Shown piece by piece: positions 17,613-27,010 of a DNA stretch of 64,000 bases; the stretch's first letter is position 1; the number at the start of each line of letters is the position of its first letter. The stretch is from positions 29,651 to 93,650 of the forward strand of contig JAATFP010000019.1 in assembly GCA_015655125.1 (NCBI GenBank), read 5' to 3'. The notes under the pieces are model-generated. The model worked only from the letters and a program-made list of their open reading frames with translations. It had not been told where the DNA came from and searched no databases. Source of the DNA: Chitinophagales bacterium. Its GTDB lineage: Bacteria > Bacteroidota > Bacteroidia > Chitinophagales > Chitinophagaceae. Both the position numbers and the translations under genes were made by a program.

Positions 17613-18314
17613 TTAGTTTTCTTTGGCTACACTTCCGCCGCTGCTTTCATCTTTCTTCACTACCGCCGCTGCGCCTTTATATTTCACTCCGCCGCCACTG
17701 CTGGCGCTGCCATCTACAGAAACGCTTGCAAAAACATCCACCTGCGCGCCACTGCTTGCATCGGCGGCAGCCGCTTCGCTCAGCAATTCAAATGCATGAA
17801 CGGATGAGCCGCTTGAGCCGGAAGCTTTCACCGTTTTGGTGCGACCGGTCACATTTATCTCAGAGCCGCTGCTGGCATCGGCATCCACGCGGGGCGCATC
17901 CACCTTGAAAGTGATCTTGCCCGCGCTCGACGCTTCCAATGTAACCGTTCCCGTGGAGTTCATCCTTTCTGCCGACATAATTTCTGCCCCGGAAGAAACG
18001 TTTACACCCGTCAACTCTTCCGCCGTTACATACACTTTAATATGCACATTACTAACACTCGTATGATCTTTCAATCCGATCTGCAGCGTGTTCCCATCCA
18101 CATCCGTTTCCACAAGATCGATGATGTTGTCGTCTGCTTCCACACTTACACCACTGGTGCCTTTACGGATTTCCACTTCACTCCCTTCACTGGCAGTGAT
18201 TTTTTTGAATGAGCCAACATTGCGCTTCTGCGTAATAACATGTCCACTGCCCTCTTCGCTGTCGCAACTGCTGAATAAAACTGCCGCCAATACAACCAGT
18301 AACAAATTTTTCAT
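17613..18314 (-). CDS. GIN-domain (DUF2807) lipoprotein
   Basis: 233 aa. A lipoprotein signal peptide ends LFSSC, so the protein is probably anchored through Cys16. The mature part follows the head-GIN pattern: RNVGSFKKITASEGSEVEIR, IDLVETDVDGNTLQIGLKD, then repeated short strands rich in SSGS (KASGSSGSSVHAFE, AAADASSGAQVDV), as in right-handed beta-helix proteins of this family. It is an envelope protein of unknown function. The C-terminal KKDESSGGSVAKEN is low-complexity. Confidence 0.8.
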   Translation of the reverse strand: MKNLLLVVLAAVLFSSCDSEEGSGHVITQKRNVGSFKKITASEGSEVEIRKGTSGVSVEADDNIIDLVETDVDGNTLQIGLKDHTSVSNVHIKVYVTAEELTGVNVSSGAEIMSAERMNSTGTVTLEASSAGKITFKVDAPRVDADASSGSEINVTGRTKTVKASGSSGSSVHAFELLSEAAAADASSGAQVDVFASVSVDGSASSGGGVKYKGAAAVVKKDESSGGSVAKEN

Positions 18315-18396
18315 ATCAATGAATTTAGATTGAGTGCAAATATTTGGAAAATAATGTTGCGAAGCAAACCATTTATCAAGTTTGGATGATTTAGAA

Positions 18397-18419
18397 GTTT
18401 AGCGGCTGCGGCCTGTTTT
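18397..18419 (+). repeat. Dispersed repeat GTTTAGCGG...GCCTGTTT, copy A
   Basis: GTTTAGCGGCTGCGGCCTG followed by TTTT, upstream of guaA. One base shorter in the middle than copies B-D. The rest of the 216-nt spacer 18315-18530 holds TTGAC-CATT words and the guaA promoter. Confidence 0.6.
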
Positions 18420-18491
18420 GGTTTAAAGCATGTTGTGATCCCGTCCGTACGACGTTCGGCCGGGCGGGCAGCCATTATTGACCATTCCCCC

Positions 18492-18522
18492 ATTGACTCA
18501 TTCCGCCATTCACCTATCTTTG
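18492..18522 (+). promoter_or_regulatory. guaA promoter, probably leaderless
   Basis: TTG at 18493-18495, then 19 nt, then TATCTTTG at 18515-18522, an exact TAnnTTTG match with normal spacing. The ATG follows 8 nt later, so the transcript would start at or within a few bases of the start codon. Confidence 0.65.
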
Positions 18523-18530
18523 CATCGTTT

Positions 18531-20066
18531 ATGACAGACAAAATCTTAATCCTCGATTTCGGTTCCCAGTATACCCAACTGATCGCCCGCGTGGTACGCG
18601 AAGCAAACGTTTACTGTGAGATCGTTCCTTTTCAGAAACCCATAGTTTATGATCCTTCGCTGAAAGGCATCATCCTTTCCGGCTCGCCGTTTTCGGTAAA
18701 TGAAGAAAATGCGCCGACAGTAGATATCAAAGCCATGTCGGAAAAATTGCCGGTGCTTGGTGTTTGCTACGGCGCACAACTGACGGCAAAATTATTTGGC
18801 GGCGTCGTGGCCAAAAGCGACAAACGTGAATACGGTCGCGCCAATTTTACCGTTGTAAGAGGCGATGAATTGCTGCAGGACGTTTCTATCAATTCGCAGG
18901 TTTGGATGAGTCACAGCGACACCATCAAAGAACTGCCGGCGGGCTTTGAATTGCTCGGAACAACGGAAAGCATTCCGGTGGCGGCATTTAAAAATGAAGA
19001 CGGCGCAAAAAATAAAATATACGGGTTGCAATTTCACCCGGAAGTATATCATTCCACAGAAGGAAAAACGATCATTAAAAATTTCCTGGTCAATACCTGC
19101 GGTTGCTCGCAGGACTGGACGTCGGCGCATTTCATCACTGATTCTGTTGCCTCTTTGAAAGAAAAATTGGGCAACAGTAAAGTAGTGATGGGATTGAGCG
19201 GCGGTGTAGACAGTACCGTCGCGGCCACGCTTATCCATCGCGCCATCGGCGATAATCTTTTCGGCATTTTTGTAGACAACGGCGTGCTGCGCAAAAACGA
19301 ATTTGAAGAAGTTTTAAAAATATACAAGCAACTCCGCCTTAATGTAAAAGGCGTAGATGCGAAAGATCATTTTTATGCAAAACTTGCCGGCAAGACCGAT
19401 CCGGAAGAAAAGCGCAAAGCGATCGGCAGCGGCTTCATCGAGATCTTCGATCAGGAAGCACATAAATTAACCGATATTGAATACCTGGGGCAGGGAACAA
19501 TTTATCCCGACGTAATTGAATCGGCCGCCGTTCACGGGCCATCGGTTACAATCAAGTCGCACCACAATGTGGGCGGTTTGCCAGAAACGATGAAACTCAA
19601 GCTGGTGGAGCCTTTGCGGGCACTGTTCAAAGACGAGGTACGGAAGATCGGGGCTGAATTGGGCATTCCTTCCGAGATGCTTAACAGACACCCATTCCCG
19701 GGCCCGGGACTCGGCATCAGAATTTTAGGCGAGATTACACCGGATAAGGTACGATTATTGCAAGATGCGGATCTGATATATACCGATTGCCTTAAAAAGT
19801 TCGGTCTATACAACAGCGTTTGGCAGGCAGGAACGATCTTATTGCCGGTAAAAAGTGTGGGCGTGATGGGTGATGAAAGAACATATGAATTTACGGTGGC
19901 ACTTCGCGCCGTGACTTCAGTTGACGGAATGACTGCGGATTGGGCACATCTGCCATACGAATTCCTGGGGGCGGTAAGCAACGAGATCATCAATAACGTA
20001 AAAGGCATCAACCGCGTAGTGTACGATATCAGCAGCAAGCCACCGGCAACAATAGAATGGGAGTAA
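18531..20066 (+). CDS. guaA: GMP synthase (glutamine-hydrolysing)
   Basis: Converts XMP to GMP using glutamine and ATP. 511 aa from the ATG at 18531, which matches the family start ([20 protein letters not shown]); the frame is open upstream to 18435 but across the promoter. The class I glutaminase domain has GVCYGAQ (catalytic Cys) and the His-Glu pair in [10 protein letters not shown]. The ATP-pyrophosphatase P-loop is [12 protein letters not shown]. The C-terminal dimerisation domain ends [12 protein letters not shown]. Monocistronic with its own promoter. Confidence 0.98.
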   Translation: MTDKILILDFGSQYTQLIARVVREANVYCEIVPFQKPIVYDPSLKGIILSGSPFSVNEENAPTVDIKAMSEKLPVLGVCYGAQLTAKLFGGVVAKSDKREYGRANFTVVRGDELLQDVSINSQVWMSHSDTIKELPAGFELLGTTESIPVAAFKNEDGAKNKIYGLQFHPEVYHSTEGKTIIKNFLVNTCGCSQDWTSAHFITDSVASLKEKLGNSKVVMGLSGGVDSTVAATLIHRAIGDNLFGIFVDNGVLRKNEFEEVLKIYKQLRLNVKGVDAKDHFYAKLAGKTDPEEKRKAIGSGFIEIFDQEAHKLTDIEYLGQGTIYPDVIESAAVHGPSVTIKSHHNVGGLPETMKLKLVEPLRALFKDEVRKIGAELGIPSEMLNRHPFPGPGLGIRILGEITPDKVRLLQDADLIYTDCLKKFGLYNSVWQAGTILLPVKSVGVMGDERTYEFTVALRAVTSVDGMTADWAHLPYEFLGAVSNEIINNVKGINRVVYDISSKPPATIEWE

Positions 20067-20103
20067 ATTGGTTTAGGGTTTAGAGGTTAGGGTTGGTTTA
20101 GAG

Positions 20104-20131
20104 GTTTAGCGGACTTCAGCCTGTTTAGACG
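20104..20131 (+). repeat. Dispersed repeat, copy B
   Basis: GTTTAGCGG ACTTCA GCCTGTTTAGACG, 37 nt downstream of guaA. It is preceded by TTTAGAGGTTAGGG-like words (20070-20100). Confidence 0.65.
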
Positions 20132-20220
20132 TGTAGTGTTGAAGATTGAGAACTTTTAGACCTTGCCAGACAAATCAAACGCTTCAAAGATTTCACTATT
20201 GACTATTCACCATTGACTAT

Positions 20221-21402
20221 ATGAATAAAAAAGCCCTCTTTCTTTACCTGATCATCATACTGGCTGCCGGAAAATCCTTCGGCCAATCTGCACCGGCAAA
20301 TTATAAAACTTACAAGGTGGGCATTTTTGCACCATTGTATCTTGATTCTGTTTTTGATGAAAATGGCTATCGCTATGGAAAGAATTTTCCGAAATTCACT
20401 GTACAGGGACTTGATTTCGTTCAGGGTGCGCAGATAGCGCTGGATAGCATGCCGTTGTTCAATGGAAATATTCACGCAACTTTTTTTGATTCAAAATCAG
20501 GCGAAAAACCTGTGGCGATGCTCATTGACGATAAGGCACTCGACAGCCTTGACCTCATCATCGGAGCCGTGAAGGACCAGGAATATCTTCAACTGGCCAA
20601 TTTTGCCCAGAAAAAGAACATTCCGTTCATTTCCGCCATTTATCCGAACGATGGGGGCATTACAGCAAACCCCTTCCTTGTAATAGTGAATTCCACCCTT
20701 AAAGCACATTGCGAAGCCATTTACAGTTATTTGTTGCAAAACCACGGCAACGAACGGATCGTACTTGTACGCCGCCCGGGCGCGCAGGAAGATAAGGTTG
20801 CGTCTTATTTCAAAAATATCAATGAACAAGATGGTAAGGCCCTGCTCAACATTCAAACGGTCAACATCACCGATGACAATTTCGATATATTGAAATCAAA
20901 ACTCGACAGTCTTCATCAGAACGTGATCATCGGTGGCAGCCTGAATGAAGATTTTGCGCAGAAACTTGCACTTGAATGTTCTTCTATCACAAAAAAATAC
21001 AGCAACACGCTGATCGGAATGCCCAACTGGGACGGCTTTAATTTTGTAAGCAAAAAAAATACTTTAAAAGATTATCCTGTTTATTATACCACCCCTTATT
21101 TTAACGGTAAGTGGGATGTACAAAGCAAAATGATCCAGGCGATCTACAAAAAAAATTACAAATCAGTGCCGTCCGACATGGCCTATCGCGGTTATGAATC
21201 CGTGTTTTTGTTTGCACGGCTTCTTACCAGGTACCCCGATGATTATATGAGTCATCTCAACGATTATCCTTACAAGGTTTTCAATGAATATATCTTCAAA
21301 CCTGTCTTCATCAATACAAAAAATACCGTTCCGGATTATTTTGAAAACAAGCGGCTATATTTTATGAAGTCGTTGAATGGAACGGTGTCGAAAGCGTGGT
21401 AG
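20221..21402 (+). CDS. Periplasmic-binding-protein-like (type 1 fold) exported protein
   Basis: 393 aa. Signal peptide (LFLYLIIILAAGKSFGQ) and then a fold resembling the Leu/Ile/Val-type receptor family: KVGIFAPLYLDSVFDENG, GLDFVQGAQIALDSM, a DLIIGAVKDQEYLQLANFAQ segment like the 'cannot find the source, try the file' binding loop, and IPFISAIYP. No ABC permease genes are adjacent, so transport is doubtful. In Bacteroidota similar proteins are also found fused to LysM domains; no LysM is seen here. Ligand unknown. Confidence 0.65.
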   Translation: MNKKALFLYLIIILAAGKSFGQSAPANYKTYKVGIFAPLYLDSVFDENGYRYGKNFPKFTVQGLDFVQGAQIALDSMPLFNGNIHATFFDSKSGEKPVAMLIDDKALDSLDLIIGAVKDQEYLQLANFAQKKNIPFISAIYPNDGGITANPFLVIVNSTLKAHCEAIYSYLLQNHGNERIVLVRRPGAQEDKVASYFKNINEQDGKALLNIQTVNITDDNFDILKSKLDSLHQNVIIGGSLNEDFAQKLALECSSITKKYSNTLIGMPNWDGFNFVSKKNTLKDYPVYYTTPYFNGKWDVQSKMIQAIYKKNYKSVPSDMAYRGYESVFLFARLLTRYPDDYMSHLNDYPYKVFNEYIFKPVFINTKNTVPDYFENKRLYFMKSLNGTVSKAW

Positions 21403-21428
21403 ATGAGCCTGGGGTGTGAGATTTCAGG

Positions 21429-22073
21429 TTACCCCAACAGTTTTTGAATATGCGGGTTGATCTCAACAGCCTTGTTAAGTATCATAAAATGACCGCCGGA
21501 CTTTATCACGATATCGGCTTTTACAAATCGCAGCGGAAGGATCTTATCCGCCGATCCATGGATATGACTCACTCCAGGTAAAACCTCTTCATTTTTCCAG
21601 GAAATGATTTCACCCATTGCCCATTTTAAAAATGCGGGATCGGTATCTTTTAAAATGGCAGCGAGTAATTTTTGCTCTCTCACAGATCGCGCCCCAAAGA
21701 ACCAGTTAGTGACAAAGTTTGATTGCTTCAAAACCGTTACGGGCAGTAAGTTGTGCAAACCCAATTTACCTGCAATCCGGTAATACCAGGGAACTTCCTT
21801 TTTATCTCTGGCCGAAGATATGATGATCAGTTTCGCCGGCCGGACTATTTTTCCCACTTCAATGGCCATCATTCCTCCAAAAGACAACCCGATGAATGCG
21901 GCTGCGGGAACGGTGATCTGCAATGCAATACGGCTGGCGTATTGTTTCATGGATTCTTTCGGCTGCGGCTTCAGCCAGTTTACATGGATCAATTTGAAGC
22001 CCGGAATATCGAGATCCTGAAAGACGCGTTGGTCGGCGCCAAGCCCGCTGAATAAATAGATCCTTGGTTGCAA
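21429..22073 (-). CDS. Alpha/beta hydrolase
   Basis: 214 aa, short for the fold. Nucleophile elbow GLSFGG, aspartate in HIHGSADKILP and histidine in KSGGHFMIL form the expected Ser-Asp-His triad. The N-terminus YLFSGLGADQRVF has the oxyanion-hole style of the family. No signal peptide, so cytoplasmic. Substrate unknown. Ends 26 nt from the convergent gene. Confidence 0.8.
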   Translation of the reverse strand: MQPRIYLFSGLGADQRVFQDLDIPGFKLIHVNWLKPQPKESMKQYASRIALQITVPAAAFIGLSFGGMMAIEVGKIVRPAKLIIISSARDKKEVPWYYRIAGKLGLHNLLPVTVLKQSNFVTNWFFGARSVREQKLLAAILKDTDPAFLKWAMGEIISWKNEEVLPGVSHIHGSADKILPLRFVKADIVIKSGGHFMILNKAVEINPHIQKLLG

Positions 22074-22131
22074 ATCATTACTTATGATTGGTAAAATTAG
22101 CCCGTTTTATTTCTTGCCGGTAAACCGATAT

Positions 22132-22165
22132 AAAAAATCCACCCCGTAAACGGGGTGGATTTTTT
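22132..22165 (-). terminator. Intrinsic terminator after the reprolysin gene
   Basis: Perfect 15-bp stem AAAAAATCCACCCCG / CGGGGTGGATTTTTT with TAAA loop. On the minus strand it lies 39 nt beyond the reprolysin stop. Confidence 0.9.
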
Positions 22166-22203
22166 ATATTAACCGAAGCCGTAGCTTCAATATATCTATT
22201 ATC

Positions 22204-25200
22204 TTATCTCACAATCGTTACCTGACCTGTTGCCAGACGTTTGTTGCTTGCATCAGATACCACCACAAAATAAATACCTGAACCTTCATTGCTGAGGTCA
22301 ACATCCATTCTTGCGTAAGCACCAGACAAAGCAGAGAAAACTTGTTTTCTTACCTGTGCACCTTTTGAATCATACACCGTTAAAGTGCGGCTATGTGTTC
22401 CACCACCTCTATTGTAATATCTAACCTGGAATTTACCGCTTGTAGGGTTAGGATAGATGAACAGGATGTTTGAAGCAGAATCAGCCAATACAACTGTTCC
22501 TGAAGTATCGGAACAACCGACATTGTTGGTAGCAACAACCTGATAAGAGCCAAAGTCATCAACCGATACAGGATATACCGGAGTAGTTACGCCACTAACC
22601 AAAACATTGTTTTTCAACCATTGGTAAGTGTAAGTTCCCGGAGGGCTAACAACTGAAGTGAGGGTCGTTCTAACATACGGAGTAATGTTTGCATAAGATG
22701 CAAGTTGCAACTCAACTGTTGGTTTAGGATTAACAGTAAGCGTTGCTGAAGCAGATGCGACATCACCGCAAGGAACACCATTTACCAATACCCTGTAAGC
22801 GGCACCGCTTAACAAAGTTGTTGGATTTGTGATGGTCAATGTATTTGTTGTGGCGCCTGAATAAGGACCACTGTTTGACACGTTAAGGAACGGACCGCCG
22901 CTTACGCTGATCTGCCATTGATAAGTAACGTTAGTACCTGTTGCGGTTACTGCGAATATTGCACTTTCGCCAGCACATTTAGAAACACTCACAGGTTGTG
23001 CAGTAATCGTTGCCGGAATGTTAACCGTAAGCGTTGCAGCAGATGAATTTACAGTTGCACAAGGTGAAGTAACGATCACCCTGTACTGTGTGTTATTAAG
23101 TGAACCGGTTGTAGCTGGAGTAGTATACGTAGCCGTAGTTCCGCCAGTACCGGTTGAAACGTTGGTCCATGTAGTACCGTCTGTGCTTACCTGCCATTGA
23201 TAGGTAACATTGGTACCAGTTGCAATCACTGAAAATGTTGCCGCATCACCCGCGCATTTTGCAATGCTTGCTGGTTGCGTAGTAATTGCCGCAGGAACAT
23301 TCACTGTAAGTGTTACAGGAGTGGAAGTAGCTTGTGCGCACTGAGAAGATGCGATTACCCTGTATTGGTAACCACTCATTGCTACAGTTGTAGCCGGTGT
23401 AGTGTAAGAAACAGTAGTTCCACCTGTACCGGTTGAAACGTTTGCCCAACTTGTACCGCCATTAGTGCTAACCTGCCATTGGTAACCAGTTGCCGGTGTA
23501 CCGGAAGTTGCAACGGTAAATGTTGCTGTTAAGCCAACACACACTGCCTGATTTGTTGGAGCAGTTGAGATTGTCGGAGGCGTACCAGGGTTGATCGTGA
23601 ATGAAACCACCTGTGTTTTTGTGATAGTGCCGGAAACACCCGTAACTGTAATATTATATGTGCCGGGAGCCAGAGTACTGATACCACCGATGGTAATTAC
23701 AGAGCTGTTACCCGGAACTACAGTTGCCGGAGCAAAAGTAACAGTTGCACCAGTTGGTACACCTGCAGTTGCAGATAAGTTAACCGGAACTACATAACCA
23801 CCAGTAGATGTCGTAGCCAAAGTGATGGTAGTAGAAGTGGCATTACATGGAACACTAACTGTAGCAGGGGCCACGAAGTTAAACTCATTTAGCGGAGCAG
23901 AAATTACAAAATTGCTATTAGATATATCGAAAAAGATATTACCGATTGATTCGATCTTGATCCTTGCAGTTGTAGTGGGAGTAGCAGGGATCGTAAGTAA
24001 TTCTGAACCGTCATTAGCAGTACTGGCTGCCAATACGGCAGGAAATGTAAGACCGCCATCTGTAGACAAAGAGATCTTAACGTTCGCGCAATTGATAGGA
24101 GAACCTGTAGTTCCTGCAACATCCCATGTAATGGTTTGCTGAGAACCGCCCGGGTAATCAACGTTTGTGTTAGGTGCTGTAACCATGAAAGGACCGGTAC
24201 TGGCATCAACAGTTACCACCATATCATCAAAAGCAGTCTGACCAACTTTGATTGGTGCAGTAGAACTGTAAAGAACATTATCTCTTACAGTCAGTCTGAA
24301 GTTCAATGTTCTTGCAACAGAGCTCAATGCTTCAACATTTGCTATCGCATCGCCACCAAGTGTAGGCGTTACAAACAAACCTGCAAGGACAGTTGACAAT
24401 CTTGGACAGGTTCTTGACGGATTTGTCGTAGGGCTGAATGACAACCAGTTTGGCCCGGTTGCCTTGGTTGGAATGGCAACGCTGTTGGCGCCGGTTGTAG
24501 TGGAGTTATCATTTTGTTCCCAGCAATATGTCAATACATCAGCAGCGTTCGCATCAGTTGCGGAGCCATTGAGCATGAACGGAGTGCTTTTTGGAATAGT
24601 AAAGTCAGCACCTGCATTTGCCACCGGGGTAGCATTATTAGGTGTGATAACAGTTGTTACCGGGCAGGTTTTACCCGCCAGGTTCGTCTGGATCTGTTGA
24701 ATGGACGCTTCATGATAAATATCGATTGAATGCGGAGCAACGTCATAAGAAGTAATACCGGCATACCCCATGATAGTGATACCGGAGCCAACTTCCTTAT
24801 TTACACCAGTACCCTCAAGAGACATAGAGAAAGTGTGGTTAGCACCTAATTGGTGACCTATTTCATGTACTACGTAATCGATATCGAAGTTGTCGCCTTC
24901 AGGATGGCCATCTGCAGGAGAAGTGATACCACTTCCTTTTGATCCGTTCACACAAACACAACCTATACAACCGGCATTACCGCCACCACCTGATGCACCA
25001 AACATGTGGCCAATATCGTAGTTGGCTTCACCAATGATAGATGTTAATGTACTCTGCAACTGCCCGTTCCATGAATTTAAGTTGGTATAGGGATCTGTTG
25101 CGGGATCGTAAAATATCACATTAACCGTTTCTGGAATCAGGTTAAGGTGAAGTGCCAGATCTTTTTCATAAACGCCATTACAACGTGTAAGCGTAGTATT

Positions 25201-25908
25201 GTAAGCAGCCAAAACCAGCGCAACGTCAGCTGAACTGAAGGCATTGAAATAGTTGGAATATTCACCGTTACAAGACTGGGCAAGGCGCATTGTCTTCAAT
25301 TCGCCTGATGAACTTTGTGTAAAGCCGGGTGTGTTACCGATATCGCCTCTCAAAGAAGATTCGATGGCTTTATCTTCCGTAGTACAGGTCCATGGCAACT
25401 GGCCGGGAGTTCTGTAAGATTTGTAAGAAGCGTATACAGTGTGATCTGAAGAATACGGTTCAAGGAACTCATTTACCCTTTCCGTTCTGAAGATCATACC
25501 ATGAACACCACGCGGAGAGATATCCAGTTTCAGCGACGAGGCTTTGTCGGTGATGCCTCTGCCGGAAAAGGCCCTGATCTGCGGGAACTGGGCCTGGAGT
25601 GCAGGTTCAAAGTTAGAAGCTTCAACGATCTCGAACTGTTCGATACCGCCGTCAGCATTAGGTAAGGTGATCACAGTTGAATGTTTTGCAGCATTTTTAC
25701 CTGTGATAGACATAACCTGTTGTCTGAACACATCTATATTCAGTACATTTAATTTGAATTCTTTAGGGAAAGAAAGTCTTGCAACCGATTTATCGGTTGC
25801 TATCTTACTACCGTCCTGCCGGTAGGCCGACCACGATCTGTCTGTTTGTGCAAACGCGAGAGCCGTAAACGCCGCAAACAATACTGTTAGGAGTAAAGCT
25901 TTTCTCAT
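22204..25908 (-). CDS. Secreted reprolysin-type zinc metalloprotease with Ig-like repeats and T9SS sorting tail
   Basis: 1,234 aa. Signal peptide (MRKALLLTVLFAAFTALAFA), then a propeptide-like region, then a metzincin catalytic domain: HEIGHQLGANH with zinc ligands H348, H352 and H358, and Met-turn GITIMGYAG. Next is a PKD/REJ-like segment (PVANAGADFTIP), two further beta domains, and three tandem Ig-like modules of about 92 aa with the shared words YQWQVSTNGGTSWANVSTGT or close variants. The last 80 residues (YPNPTSGKFQVRYYN ... ATGQVTIVR) form a type A T9SS sorting domain. Likely an extracellular or surface protease; substrate unknown. Monocistronic. Confidence 0.92.
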   Translation of the reverse strand: MRKALLLTVLFAAFTALAFAQTDRSWSAYRQDGSKIATDKSVARLSFPKEFKLNVLNIDVFRQQVMSITGKNAAKHSTVITLPNADGGIEQFEIVEASNFEPALQAQFPQIRAFSGRGITDKASSLKLDISPRGVHGMIFRTERVNEFLEPYSSDHTVYASYKSYRTPGQLPWTCTTEDKAIESSLRGDIGNTPGFTQSSSGELKTMRLAQSCNGEYSNYFNAFSSADVALVLAAYNTTLTRCNGVYEKDLALHLNLIPETVNVIFYDPATDPYTNLNSWNGQLQSTLTSIIGEANYDIGHMFGASGGGGNAGCIGCVCVNGSKGSGITSPADGHPEGDNFDIDYVVHEIGHQLGANHTFSMSLEGTGVNKEVGSGITIMGYAGITSYDVAPHSIDIYHEASIQQIQTNLAGKTCPVTTVITPNNATPVANAGADFTIPKSTPFMLNGSATDANAADVLTYCWEQNDNSTTTGANSVAIPTKATGPNWLSFSPTTNPSRTCPRLSTVLAGLFVTPTLGGDAIANVEALSSVARTLNFRLTVRDNVLYSSTAPIKVGQTAFDDMVVTVDASTGPFMVTAPNTNVDYPGGSQQTITWDVAGTTGSPINCANVKISLSTDGGLTFPAVLAASTANDGSELLTIPATPTTTARIKIESIGNIFFDISNSNFVISAPLNEFNFVAPATVSVPCNATSTTITLATTSTGGYVVPVNLSATAGVPTGATVTFAPATVVPGNSSVITIGGISTLAPGTYNITVTGVSGTITKTQVVSFTINPGTPPTISTAPTNQAVCVGLTATFTVATSGTPATGYQWQVSTNGGTSWANVSTGTGGTTVSYTTPATTVAMSGYQYRVIASSQCAQATSTPVTLTVNVPAAITTQPASIAKCAGDAATFSVIATGTNVTYQWQVSTDGTTWTNVSTGTGGTTATYTTPATTGSLNNTQYRVIVTSPCATVNSSAATLTVNIPATITAQPVSVSKCAGESAIFAVTATGTNVTYQWQISVSGGPFLNVSNSGPYSGATTNTLTITNPTTLLSGAAYRVLVNGVPCGDVASASATLTVNPKPTVELQLASYANITPYVRTTLTSVVSPPGTYTYQWLKNNVLVSGVTTPVYPVSVDDFGSYQVVATNNVGCSDTSGTVVLADSASNILFIYPNPTSGKFQVRYYNRGGGTHSRTLTVYDSKGAQVRKQVFSALSGAYARMDVDLSNEGSGIYFVVVSDASNKRLATGQVTIVR

Positions 25909-25972
25909 AATTGTAGTTTAATTTGTCGCTAAATTATTACTTTTTTTTGATTTCGGTGAATATCTTGAAAAA

Positions 25973-26057
25973 GTTTAGAGTTTAGCGATTAATGGTTAGA
26001 TTCTATACCTTGTTAACTGGTTGTAATGAGCTAACCACTAATGGCTAAACCCTAAAG
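25973..26057 (-). repeat. Inverted repeat between dapD and the reprolysin gene
   Basis: Arms 25973-25999 and 26031-26057 match as complements at 23 of 27 positions; two of the mismatches become G-U pairs in minus-strand RNA. Arm words: GTTTAGAGTTTAGCG and CTAACCACTAATGGC. The right arm touches the dapD stop codon. Word-hairpin class. Confidence 0.75.
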
Positions 26058-26876
26058 TCATACAGATACATTAAAGTCCCTCAGCGCCTCATTCAGACTC
26101 GTTTTCAAGTCGGTACTAGGTTTCCGCTGGCCGATAATGAGCGCGCAAGGCACTCCATATTCACCCGCCGGGAATTTTTTGTTATAGGTTCCGGGTATCA
26201 CCACGCTGCGCGCCGGCACCATACCTTTCGTTTCCACAGGCTCCGTTCCGCTCACATCTATGATTTTTGTGCTCTGCGTAAGAACCACATTGGCTCCCAA
26301 AACCGACTCTTTCCCAACCCTAACACCCTCCACTACTATACAACGGCTGCCTATAAAACAGCCATCTTCAATTATCACCGGACTTGCCTGAACAGGTTCC
26401 AGCACGCCACCAATCCCTACACCGCCACTAAGATGTACGTCTTTCCCGATCTGGGCGCAACTCCCCACTGTTGCCCAGGTATCCACCATGGTTCCCTCAT
26501 CCACATACGCACCGATGTTTACATAAGAAGGCATGAGCACCACATTTTTTGCGAGGAACGCTCCATAACGCGCCACCGCATGCGGAACCGCCCTTACCCC
26601 AAGGTCCTTGTAATTGGTTTTCAATTTCATTTTATCGTAAAATTCAAATGGTGGCAAACTGTATGTCTGCATCTGCTGCACCCCGAAATACAGTAATATC
26701 GCCTGTTTCACCCACTCATTCACCTGCCACCCATTACCATCAGCAGCAGGTTCGGCCGTACGCAATTTGCCTTTATCAACGCTTTCAATCACATCCTTGA
26801 TTGCCTCGATATAATTTTCTTCTTTTATGAGTTCCCTGTTCGCCCATATTTCTTCGATCATTTGTTTTGTGTCCAT
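26058..26876 (-). CDS. dapD: 2,3,4,5-tetrahydropyridine-2,6-dicarboxylate N-succinyltransferase
   Basis: Succinyl-CoA-dependent step of the lysine/diaminopimelate pathway. 272 aa from the ATG at 26874-26876 (MDTKQMIEEIWANRELIKEE); the frame extends 12 codons further upstream without family similarity. The left-handed beta-helix region shows hexapeptide repeats: VNIGAYVDEGTMVDTWATVG, GVGIGGVLEPVQA, IIEDGCFIGSRCIVVEGVRV. Its pathway partner dapB lies in the same window at 48312. A TATTTTTG element precedes it closely. Confidence 0.97.
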   Translation of the reverse strand: MDTKQMIEEIWANRELIKEENYIEAIKDVIESVDKGKLRTAEPAADGNGWQVNEWVKQAILLYFGVQQMQTYSLPPFEFYDKMKLKTNYKDLGVRAVPHAVARYGAFLAKNVVLMPSYVNIGAYVDEGTMVDTWATVGSCAQIGKDVHLSGGVGIGGVLEPVQASPVIIEDGCFIGSRCIVVEGVRVGKESVLGANVVLTQSTKIIDVSGTEPVETKGMVPARSVVIPGTYNKKFPAGEYGVPCALIIGQRKPSTDLKTSLNEALRDFNVSV

Positions 26877-26892
26877 ATTCTTTAGGTTTATG

Positions 26893-26900
26893 CAAAAATA
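26893..26900 (-). promoter_or_regulatory. Candidate -7 element of dapD
   Basis: TATTTTTG on the minus strand, 16 nt before the dapD ATG, fits TAnnTTTG. The leader would be about 10 nt. The upstream side is the repeat 26904-27010, in which TTTG and TTG words are so frequent that the -33 element cannot be fixed. Confidence 0.45.
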
Positions 26901-26903
26901 CCT

Positions 26904-27010
26904 AAAGTTCAAGGTTCAAAGTGCAAGGTTCAAAGTATAACATATGAAATGACTGTTTTATAAAAACTTTTAGACCTTTGAACTTTTAAACCTTTGAACC
27001 TTGAACTTTG
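26904..27010. repeat. Inverted repeat of CCTTTGAAC words between dapD and the glycosyltransferase
   Basis: Left arm 26904-26936 repeats AAGGTTCAAAGT. Right arm 26974-27010 repeats CCTTTGAAC and CCTTGAACTTTG. Apart from small indels the arms are complementary over about 33 nt with a 37-nt loop. It occupies the whole divergent promoter region. Confidence 0.65.

Noticed and set aside
22960..23590. Regular repeats resembling a CRISPR array
   Set aside because: They are about 270-bp coding modules of the reprolysin Ig domains, in frame, without short identical repeats and unique spacers.
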